This document shows, in pieces, positions 44,435-51,824 of a stretch of DNA of 64,000 nucleotides. This DNA comes from Collinsella sp. (GTDB taxonomy: Bacteria; Actinomycetota; Coriobacteriia; Coriobacteriales; Coriobacteriaceae), in the NCBI GenBank assembly GCA_018380195.1, contig JAGZUC010000001.1, positions 62,001-126,000 on the forward strand, in the 5' to 3' direction. Position numbers and translations under genes: made by a program. The notes below the pieces were generated by a model that made no database searches, had not been told where the DNA came from, and was given only the letters and a program-made list of their open reading frames with translations. Numbering within the stretch: position 1 is the stretch's first letter; every line of letters starts with the position of its first letter.

Positions 44435-44493
44435 TGTATAAACAACATCCGTTTACCATCGGCGAACGGTTGTCCTAGAAAATCGTTTTACCA
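44435..44493 (-). promoter_or_regulatory. Promoter/operator region of the GH13-GH77 gene
   Basis: On the minus strand TTGGTAAAACG (44484-44494) and GATGGTAAACGG (44449-44460) precede a TATACA -10-like hexamer (44440-44435). TGGTAAAAC also occurs as a palindrome upstream of the branching-enzyme gene, so a shared regulator (possibly LacI-type) is plausible. Confidence 0.45.
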
Positions 44494-44506
44494 ACTACCT
44501 ACAGAG

Positions 44507-44533
44507 AAGGGGCGCCCGGTTGGAGCGCCCCTT
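44507..44533. terminator. Hairpin after the glycogen synthase gene
   Basis: AAGGGGCGC and GCGCCCCTT with a nine-base loop, 36 bases past the synthase stop. There is no clear T tract on either side, so termination is only likely. Confidence 0.5.
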
Positions 44534-44569
44534 ACATAGGGTTTGATTAGGTTTTGGATCGTCTGTGGG

Positions 44570-46825
44570 CTAGCGGCGCTTGCGAGTGGCCGTTGCCTTG
44601 CGGACGGAGGTCTTCTTGGTCGGAGCCTTTTTCTCTGCCGGAGCGGCGGGGGAGACCGGAGTCTCCTTGGTGGGTTCTGGCTTGGCCTCTGCCTTCGGGG
44701 CAGCCTTGACCTCAGCCTTGACCTCAGCGGCCTTCGGCGCCGGCTTGGCTTTTATCTCGGCCTTGGGCTCCTCTTTGGCGGCAGCAGACTTGGCCTCGAC
44801 CTTAGTCTCCGCCTTGGGAGCAGCAGCCTTGGTCGTGGACTTCTTAGTCGTCTTCGTTGCGCGCTTGCGCGTGGTGGTCTTGGCGGCCGGCTTGGTCTCG
44901 ACGGGCGTCTCCTCGACTTTGGCTGCCGGCTTTGCTGCTGCCTTCGTGGCCGTCGACTTCTTAGCCGTGGTCTTCTTGGCGGTCGTGGTCGTCTTCTTGG
45001 TAGCGGTCTTTGCCGGAGCCTTGGCTGTCGGTTTGGCCTCAGCGGCCTCTGCCTTTACCTCGGGAGCAGCCTCGGCTTCTACGGCCTTCTTGGCAGCGAC
45101 GGTCGTACGCTTGCGCGTGGTCGTTGCCTTGGCAGCCGTTGTTTTAGTCGCGGCAGCCTTGGTCGTCGTAGTCTTCTTAGCGGTCGTCTTGCGGGTCGTG
45201 GTCTTCTTAGCTGCGGGCTTTGCAGCGGGTTTGACCTCGGCCTCTGCCTCAGGGGCAACCTCAGCCTTCACCTCAGGCTCGGCCTTTGCGGGCTCAGCCT
45301 CAACCGGCTTCTCCTCGGCCACAACCGCGGGCTCGTCGACAACAGCCGCCGGGCGCTCAATCTCCGGGTGCATAAAGAAGTACAGGTCCAGATACTTATC
45401 GGCCGAGCGCGTCCAGCTAAAGTCCTGGCTCATGGCCTGCGTGACCAGCTGGTTCCAGGCATCGTGGTTGTCCCAGAACAGGCGTGCCGCACGGAACACG
45501 GCGTCGCCCATCTCGTCGCCGTTAAAGTTACTAAACGAGAAGCCCGTGCCCTCGCCGGTAAACTCGTTATACGGAATCACAGTGTCCTTCAGGCCGCCGG
45601 TCTCGCGCACGATGGGCAGGGTGCCGTAGCGCATGGCGATGATCTGCGACAGGCCGCAGGGCTCAAACTTCGAAGGCATCAGGAACATATCGGCGGCGGC
45701 GTACATGCGCTGCGACAGCGCCGGATCGAACTCGATGCGCGCGGCCATGGTGCCGGGGTACTTGTCCTGGAAGTAGCGCAGGCCGTCCTCGTAGTCGCGG
45801 TCGCCGGTGCCCAGCACCGCCACCTGCACGCCGCCGGCCAGAATGCGGTCGAGCGCGTACATGACCAGGTCCATGCCCTTCTGACGCGTCAGGCGCGTGA
45901 CCATCACCATCAGCGGACGGTCGTCGCGCACCTCGAGCCCCAGCTCTTCCTGCAGCTTGGCCTTGCAGACGGCCTTGCCGGAGCGGTCCTCAACCGTGTA
46001 GTTGGCGGCAATGCGCTTGTCGGTCGCCGGGTCAAAGCCCGCCACGTCAATGCCATTCAAAATGCCCTGCAGCGCGTAAGAGCGCTCGCGCAGCACGCCG
46101 TCCAGGCCCTCGCCAAACTCGGGCGTCTGGATCTCGCCGGCATAGGTGGGGCTCACCGTGGTGATGGCGTCGGCATAGCGCAGCGCGCCCAGCATGTAGT
46201 TGACGCTGCAGGCGTCGCAGCGTAGCTGCGAGGCGGCCGCCGGAATGTGCGCCACACCCAGGATGTCCTCCAACACGGTGTCGCTAAACTGGCCCTGGAA
46301 CGCCACGTTGTGGATCGAGAACACGGTCTTCACACGGTCGTACAGCGGTAGGCCCTGGTAGAACTCGCGCAGGAACACGGGTGCCAGCGCCGTCTGCCAG
46401 TCGTTGCAGTGCAGGATGTCGCACTCAAAGCCGGCCGGCAGGTGCTGCAGACTCTCGGTGATGGCCTTGGAGAAGAACGCAAAGCGCTCGCCGTCGTCAA
46501 AGAAGCCGTACGGATAGTCGCGCGCAAAGTAGCGCTCGTTGTCGATAAACATATAGGTGACGCCGTCGTGCTCGAGCTTCTCCAGCCCGCAGTACTCGTT
46601 GCGCCATCCCAGGCTCACATAAAAGTCGGCAAAGTGCTCCATCTGCGCCTTGTACTCGTCCTTGATGGTGGCGTACTTGGGCACCATCACGATGACTTCG
46701 GCGCCGGCGCGCACGAGCGCCGCAGGCAGCGAGCCCGCCACGTCGCCCAGGCCACCGGTCTTAACAAACGGTGCGCACTCGGCCGAGGCAAACACGATCT
46801 GCATCTTTTTGCTGGTTTCTGCCAT
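44570..46825 (-). CDS. glgA: Glycogen synthase (ADP-glucose) with long histone H1-like tail
   Basis: A protein of 751 residues. The first roughly 490 are a complete GT5 glycogen synthase: KTGGL at 22-26 (ADP-glucose binding), CDILHCNDWQTALAPVFL, TTVSPTYAGEIQTPEFGEGL, LNGIDVAGFDP, VTRLTRQKGMDL and the C-terminal SKFEPCGLSQIIAMRYGTLP. Normal GlgA stops near 480. Here about 258 further residues consist almost entirely of Lys, Ala, Thr, Pro, Glu and Val, with repeats such as AAKKTTTRKTTAKK and TTAKKTTAKK, ending RKATATRKRR. The tail alternates acidic and strongly basic blocks, as in histone H1-like bacterial proteins. The ATG at 46825 follows GGGAGAC; an ATG at 46837 lacks a ribosome site. It lies 90 bases after glgD. 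Confidence 0.94.
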   Translation of the reverse strand: MAETSKKMQIVFASAECAPFVKTGGLGDVAGSLPAALVRAGAEVIVMVPKYATIKDEYKAQMEHFADFYVSLGWRNEYCGLEKLEHDGVTYMFIDNERYFARDYPYGFFDDGERFAFFSKAITESLQHLPAGFECDILHCNDWQTALAPVFLREFYQGLPLYDRVKTVFSIHNVAFQGQFSDTVLEDILGVAHIPAAASQLRCDACSVNYMLGALRYADAITTVSPTYAGEIQTPEFGEGLDGVLRERSYALQGILNGIDVAGFDPATDKRIAANYTVEDRSGKAVCKAKLQEELGLEVRDDRPLMVMVTRLTRQKGMDLVMYALDRILAGGVQVAVLGTGDRDYEDGLRYFQDKYPGTMAARIEFDPALSQRMYAAADMFLMPSKFEPCGLSQIIAMRYGTLPIVRETGGLKDTVIPYNEFTGEGTGFSFSNFNGDEMGDAVFRAARLFWDNHDAWNQLVTQAMSQDFSWTRSADKYLDLYFFMHPEIERPAAVVDEPAVVAEEKPVEAEPAKAEPEVKAEVAPEAEAEVKPAAKPAAKKTTTRKTTAKKTTTTKAAATKTTAAKATTTRKRTTVAAKKAVEAEAAPEVKAEAAEAKPTAKAPAKTATKKTTTTAKKTTAKKSTATKAAAKPAAKVEETPVETKPAAKTTTRKRATKTTKKSTTKAAAPKAETKVEAKSAAAKEEPKAEIKAKPAPKAAEVKAEVKAAPKAEAKPEPTKETPVSPAAPAEKKAPTKKTSVRKATATRKRR

Positions 46826-46915
46826 ATTGTCTCCCATGTTGCAATTCGAGAATAGCCGCCAGGCGCTAACCGGGCGGCTATTCTGCAGTTTACGAGCGAT
46901 GTTGCGGTGCCAACG

Positions 46916-48043
46916 TTAACGTACGATGGTGGTGTCGGAAGTTAACGGAGCCTTTCCCAGCACCAGGATGTTCTCGGGCGTGCCGCGAAGCTCGGTGTTG
47001 GTGGGAACCACGTTGTTCTTGTCCAGAATGGCATTCTCGACACGGGCGCCGCTCTTGATGATGCAGCTCTGGTTGATGATCGAGTTGGTCACCGAGGCGC
47101 CTTCCTCGACCACGACGCCGCGAGACAGGATCGAGTTGCGCACAGTGCCCTTGATGATGCAGCCGGCCGAGATGATCGAGTTGCATGCGTGGCTGCCGGT
47201 CGCGTAGCGCGAAGGCGGCACGTCGTGAGCCTTGGTCAGGATTGGGCGCTCGGGATCAAAGAGCTGGTCGGCCACGGTCTGGTCGAGCAGGTCCATGCTG
47301 CGGCGATACAGCGACTTCTCGCTGAACACGCCCACGACCTCGCCCTTGTACTCGTAGCTGCACACGTCGATGTTGCCAAAGTCGCCCTGGAGTGCCTCGA
47401 GCAGGTCCAGATAGTCGGCGGCCTGGTAGTGGTCGATGATCTCGAGCAGCGTCTCGCGGTTGACGATGCAGCAGTCCATAGAGGCGTTGTCGCCGTACAC
47501 GACGCCGGCGCTCACGCCCGTCAGGCGGCCGTTCTCGTTAATCTCGAGCTTGGTCTCGTCATCGACGTTGCGCGTGGCCTTGCAGTACACCACGGTCATC
47601 TGGGCACCGGAGTTCTCGTGCGCGTCAATGATGGTGTTGAGGTCCATGTTAAAGATGATGTTGGTGCCCATCATCACGACATAGGGCTTGTCCGAGCGCT
47701 GGAACAGCGTCTTGTTTGAGATGATGTCGCGCAGCAGGAAGCGCATGCCGCCCTTGGTGGTGCCATACGCGTTGCCGGGCACCATGAACAGGCCGCCCTT
47801 CTTGCGGTCCAGGCCCCAGTCCTTGCCCGAACCAACGTGGTCGATCAGCGAGCGGTAGTTGCCCGGCATGACGACGCCGACGGTCTTAATGCCGGCATTC
47901 ATCATGTTGGACAGCGGGAAGTCGATCAGGCGGTAGCGGCCCAAAAACGGAACGGACGCGATGGGGCGGTCCTTGAGCAGCACGCTGCCGTAGGTCGAAG
48001 AGTAGTTAGCGGTGATATAACCGATGGCCTTGCGATTGATCAT
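46916..48043 (-). CDS. glgD: GlgD subunit of glucose-1-phosphate adenylyltransferase
   Basis: The 375-residue homologue of GlgC starts MINRKAIGYITANYSSTYGS. It keeps LKDRPIASVPFLGRYRLIDF but lacks the GGxGxRL nucleotide-binding signature of GlgC, as GlgD regulatory or helper subunits do. A C-terminal left-handed beta-helix of hexapeptide type (NSIISAGCIIKGTVRNSILS) is present. The ATG at 48043 begins five bases after the glgC stop, so both subunits are made together. Confidence 0.93.
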   Translation of the reverse strand: MINRKAIGYITANYSSTYGSVLLKDRPIASVPFLGRYRLIDFPLSNMMNAGIKTVGVVMPGNYRSLIDHVGSGKDWGLDRKKGGLFMVPGNAYGTTKGGMRFLLRDIISNKTLFQRSDKPYVVMMGTNIIFNMDLNTIIDAHENSGAQMTVVYCKATRNVDDETKLEINENGRLTGVSAGVVYGDNASMDCCIVNRETLLEIIDHYQAADYLDLLEALQGDFGNIDVCSYEYKGEVVGVFSEKSLYRRSMDLLDQTVADQLFDPERPILTKAHDVPPSRYATGSHACNSIISAGCIIKGTVRNSILSRGVVVEEGASVTNSIINQSCIIKSGARVENAILDKNNVVPTNTELRGTPENILVLGKAPLTSDTTIVR

Positions 48044-48047
48044 CGGA

Positions 48048-49196
48048 TCATTCCCCCTTTCCGATAACGACGTCATTTCCAACGACGGCCGTATCCTTGG
48101 TGGTATCGACAGAGCCGAGCTTCACGCCCTCTTCGACCGTGGAGTTCTCGCCCAAAATAGCGCGGCAGATGTGCGCGCCGCTCTTAACGTGCGCACCCGG
48201 CAGCAGCACGGAGTCCTCGACCACGGCGCGCTCCTCGATGATGACATCGGTCGAAAGGATCGAGTGGCGAGCGGTGCCGTAGATCTTGCAGCCGTTGGAG
48301 ACCAGGCAGTCGTCCAGCCGGCCGTCCGGGCCAATGTAGTGCGGCGGACGCGTAGTGATGTTGGACATGATGGGGAAGCTCTTGTCAAACAGATCGAACT
48401 CGGGGTTGTTGCCCAGCAGGTCCATCGAGGTCTCGTGGAAGCTGGCGATGGTGCCCACGTCCTTCCAAAAGCCGTGGAACTCGTAGCTGTACAGGCGCTT
48501 GCCCTCGCCGAGCAGTTTGGGGATGATGTCCTTGCCAAAGTCGTGGCTCGAGCGCTGGTCCAGGGCGTCCGCCTCGAGCGCCTCGATCAGCACGTCGGCC
48601 GAGAAGATGTAGATGCCCATGGACGCAAGGTTCGAATCGGGCTTATCGGGCTTCTCGGTGAACTTAGTGATGCGGCCGTCCTCGGGGTCGGTGGTCAGGA
48701 TGCCAAAGCGGCTGGCCTCCTCCCACGGCACGGGCATAACGCTCACCGTGAGGTCGGCGTTGTTCTCAATGTGCGTCTTGAGCATCTTGCGGTAGTCCAT
48801 GCGATACAGGTGATCGCCCGAAAGAATCAGGACGTACTTGGGGTCGTTGGCCTTGATGTAGTCGAGGTTCTGCGTAATGGCGTCGGCCGTGCCCGCATAC
48901 CAGGCGCCACCGGTCTGTGTCTCGTACGGCGGCAGGATCGACACGCCGCCGTCGCGGCTATCCAGATCCCACGCCTCGCCGGAGCCCACGTAGGCATGCA
49001 GCAGGTAGGGGCGATACTGCGTCAGAACGCCCACCGTGTCGATGCCCGAGTTGGAGCAGTTGGAGAGCGAAAAGTCGATAATGCGGAACTTGCCACCAAA
49101 GCTAACCGCCGGCTTAGCGATCTTTTGGGTGAGTGCCCCCAATCGGCTGCCCTGTCCTCCTGCGAGGAGCATCGCGATGCATTCTTTCTTACTCAT
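48048..49196 (-). CDS. glgC: Glucose-1-phosphate adenylyltransferase, catalytic subunit
   Basis: The 382-residue enzyme makes ADP-glucose from ATP and glucose-1-phosphate, the committed step in glycogen synthesis. It has CIAMLLAGGQGSRLGALT, KPAVSFGGKFRIIDFSLSNC, GTADAITQNLDYI, LILSGDHLYRMDY and FTEKPDKPDS, and a hexapeptide beta-helix at the C-terminus. Start ATG is preceded by GAAGGAG. It is followed immediately by glgD. Confidence 0.96.
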   Translation of the reverse strand: MSKKECIAMLLAGGQGSRLGALTQKIAKPAVSFGGKFRIIDFSLSNCSNSGIDTVGVLTQYRPYLLHAYVGSGEAWDLDSRDGGVSILPPYETQTGGAWYAGTADAITQNLDYIKANDPKYVLILSGDHLYRMDYRKMLKTHIENNADLTVSVMPVPWEEASRFGILTTDPEDGRITKFTEKPDKPDSNLASMGIYIFSADVLIEALEADALDQRSSHDFGKDIIPKLLGEGKRLYSYEFHGFWKDVGTIASFHETSMDLLGNNPEFDLFDKSFPIMSNITTRPPHYIGPDGRLDDCLVSNGCKIYGTARHSILSTDVIIEERAVVEDSVLLPGAHVKSGAHICRAILGENSTVEEGVKLGSVDTTKDTAVVGNDVVIGKGE

Positions 49197-49238
49197 CGAT
49201 TTCTCCTTCTGTCATCGATGTTCCTAAACCCATTAGCG

Positions 49239-49268
49239 ACGGGCGCGGCGCTCGGTCGCGCCCGTCGA
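49239..49268. repeat. GC-rich palindrome between glgP and glgC
   Basis: CGACGGGCGCG and CGCGCCCGTCG (read on the minus strand) enclose seven bases. No T tract follows, so it may slow or stabilise rather than stop the transcript between phosphorylase and glgC. Confidence 0.6.
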
Positions 49269-49303
49269 GTAATGCCGTGCTGGCATAGGGGAGCTCGAGG
49301 CCT

Positions 49304-51730
49304 TTAAGCGTGCCAGATCTCGTCGCGGTACTCGCGAATGGTGCGGTCACTCGAGAACCAGCCGCTCGAGGCGGTGTTGAGCAGGGCCTTGCGGTTCCAG
49401 GCCTCCTGGTCGCCATAGCTGCCGGTGAGCTTTTCCCATGCATCCACATAGCTGCGGAAATCGGCCATGACCAGGTCGGGGTCGTTGTTGTTCATGAGCT
49501 CGTTGTAGATGCTCTCGAAGTTGCCCGAAAGACCCGCAAAGGTGTTGTCCTTGAGTTCGTCCATTACGCGGCCCAGACGCTCGCGATCGCCGTTGAGGGT
49601 ATCCCACGCAAAGTAGCTGTTGGATGCCCAGAGCTGCTCGACCTCGGGAGCGGTCAGGCCAAAGATGGCCTCGTTCTCGCGTCCGGCCAGGTCTGCGATC
49701 TCGATGTTGGCGCCGTCGAGGGTGCCCAGCGTAATGGCGCCGTTCATCATGAGCTTCATGTTGGACGTGCCCGAGGCCTCCTTGCCGGCCGTGGAAATCT
49801 GCTCCGAGATCTCGGCGGCGGGGTAGATGAGCTGGGCGTTGCTCACGCGGAAGTTGGGGATAAAGCAGACCTTCATGACCTCGTTGACGCGGGCATCGTT
49901 GTTGATGACCTCGGCCACCGAGTTGATCAGGCGGATGGTCTCCTTGGCAAAGGTATAGCTCGAGGCAGCCTTACCGCTAAAGATGAAGGTCGTCGGCGTC
50001 ACGTGGAAGTTGGGATCGGCGATGCGACGGTTGTAGATATCCATCACCTTCATGATGTTCATGAGCTGGCGCTTGTAGGCATGGAAGCGCTTAACCTGAA
50101 CATCGAAGACGGTGTTGGGGTCAATGACCAGACCGGTCTCGGCCTTAACGTAGGCGGCTAGGCGCTCCTTGTTGGCGCGCTTGGAGGCACCCACGGCCTT
50201 CAGGAACTCGGTGTCGTTCTGGAACTCCTTGAGCTTCTCCAGCTCAAAGGCGTCCTTGAGCCAGCCGTCGCCAATGGCATCGGTGACGAGCTTGGCGTAG
50301 GTGGGGTTGGCCTCGGCGAAGAAGCGACGGTGCGAAATGCCGTTGGTCTTGTTGTTGAACTTCTCGGGCGTCAGGGCGTAGAAGTCCTTAAGCACGATGT
50401 TCTTGATGATATCGGAGTGGATCTTGGCCACGCCGTTGACGCTATGGCTGCAGATCACGGACAGGTTGGCCATGCGAATCTCGCCGTCCCACAGAATGGC
50501 GGTCTGGCGCAGACGCTCCTGCCAGCCCTCCTGCGTGGTATCGAACGACTCGTGCCAACGACGGCTGATCTCGTCGATGATCTGGTACACGCGGGGGAGG
50601 AGCTTGGAGAACGTGCCGATGGGCCACTTCTCCAGAGCCTCGGGCAGGATGGTGTGGTTGGTGTAGCTCACGACCTGCGTCACGATGTTCCAGGCGTCGT
50701 CCCACTCGAGCTTCTTCTCGTCGATGAGGATACGCATGAGCTCGGGGCCGCACATGGCGGGGTGGGTGTCATTGGTATGGATGGCAACAAACTGCGGCAG
50801 CAGCTCCCAGTTCTCGCCGTGCTCCTTCTCAAAGGTGTCGAGCAGGCTGTAGATGCCGGCCGAGACAAACAGGTACTCCTGCTTCAGGCGCAGCAGACGG
50901 CCGTGCTCGCCGGCGTCGTTGGGGTAGAGGATGGCGCTGATGGCCTCGGCCTCGGCGCGCTCGGCATCGGCCAGGGCATAGTCGCCGCGGTTGAAGGCCT
51001 CAAGGTCAAAGTGCTCCTCGACCGGCTCGGCAGCCCAGACGCGCAGCTTGTTGACGGTCTCGCCGGCATAGCCCACCACGGGGATGTCGTAGGGGACGGC
51101 TAGGATGTCCTGCGTGTCCACCGTGCGGTAGAACGTGCGGCCATCCTCCTCAAAGCCCTCAACATGGCCACCAAACTTGATGGTCACGGCCTTGTCCTGA
51201 CGGCGGACCTCCCAGGGATAGCCGTGGGTGAGCCACTCGTCGGTGGCCTCGACCTGGCTGCCGTTGACAATCTCCTGCTTAAACAGGCCGTAGCGGTAGC
51301 GCATGCCGTTGCCGTAGCCGGCGATGCCCTCGGCTGCCATGGAATCCAGGAAGCATGCGGCAAGACGGCCCAGGCCACCGTTGCCCAGCGCCGGATCGGG
51401 CTCCTGGTTCTCGATGACGGACAGATCGAAGCCCATGTCGTCGAGCGCCTCGGCGACCATGTCGCGCACGCCAAAGTTGAGCAGGTAGTTGTCGAGCAGG
51501 CGGCCGATCAAAAACTCGATCGAGAAGTAGTACACGCGCTTTTTGCCTTCGGCGGTGGCGCGGGCGTCGCTCTTGGTGGCAACGGTGCGTGCCTTCTCGG
51601 CCACGAGCTTGGCCAGGGCGTTAAAGCGGTCGAGGTCGCTGGCGGCCTCGACGCTCTTGCCACTGATGCTCATGACGGCATCGCGATAGAGCTCGGTAAA
51701 CTCCTGCTTGTTGTCGAAGATCTTATTCAT
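49304..51730 (-). CDS. glgP: Glycogen/starch phosphorylase
   Basis: The 808-residue GT35 enzyme releases glucose-1-phosphate from alpha-1,4-glucans. Signatures include RVYYFSIEFLIGRLLDNYLL, NGGLGRLAACFLDSMA, YGNGMRYRYGLFKQ, HTNDTHPAMCGPELMRIL and the PLP-lysine region EASGTSNMKLMMNGA. Length is normal. It has GGGGGAAAGGAACG before the ATG. It stands between the branching-enzyme gene and glgC, so synthesis and breakdown genes share one cluster. Confidence 0.97.
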   Translation of the reverse strand: MNKIFDNKQEFTELYRDAVMSISGKSVEAASDLDRFNALAKLVAEKARTVATKSDARATAEGKKRVYYFSIEFLIGRLLDNYLLNFGVRDMVAEALDDMGFDLSVIENQEPDPALGNGGLGRLAACFLDSMAAEGIAGYGNGMRYRYGLFKQEIVNGSQVEATDEWLTHGYPWEVRRQDKAVTIKFGGHVEGFEEDGRTFYRTVDTQDILAVPYDIPVVGYAGETVNKLRVWAAEPVEEHFDLEAFNRGDYALADAERAEAEAISAILYPNDAGEHGRLLRLKQEYLFVSAGIYSLLDTFEKEHGENWELLPQFVAIHTNDTHPAMCGPELMRILIDEKKLEWDDAWNIVTQVVSYTNHTILPEALEKWPIGTFSKLLPRVYQIIDEISRRWHESFDTTQEGWQERLRQTAILWDGEIRMANLSVICSHSVNGVAKIHSDIIKNIVLKDFYALTPEKFNNKTNGISHRRFFAEANPTYAKLVTDAIGDGWLKDAFELEKLKEFQNDTEFLKAVGASKRANKERLAAYVKAETGLVIDPNTVFDVQVKRFHAYKRQLMNIMKVMDIYNRRIADPNFHVTPTTFIFSGKAASSYTFAKETIRLINSVAEVINNDARVNEVMKVCFIPNFRVSNAQLIYPAAEISEQISTAGKEASGTSNMKLMMNGAITLGTLDGANIEIADLAGRENEAIFGLTAPEVEQLWASNSYFAWDTLNGDRERLGRVMDELKDNTFAGLSGNFESIYNELMNNNDPDLVMADFRSYVDAWEKLTGSYGDQEAWNRKALLNTASSGWFSSDRTIREYRDEIWHA

Positions 51731-51824
51731 ACGTTCCTTTCCCCCGGGGATGTTTCTCCCGGAACGGTTATGTCTTGTATCCTACGCCCCGTCGGGGCGG
51801 GTAATTACAGCTGTAACGGTTTTG

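Noticed and set aside
44543..46225. 560-codon open frame antisense to glycogen synthase
   Set aside because: It mirrors the Lys/Ala/Thr tail and GC-rich codons of glgA, giving low-complexity Gly/Leu/Arg runs with no family motif or ribosome site.
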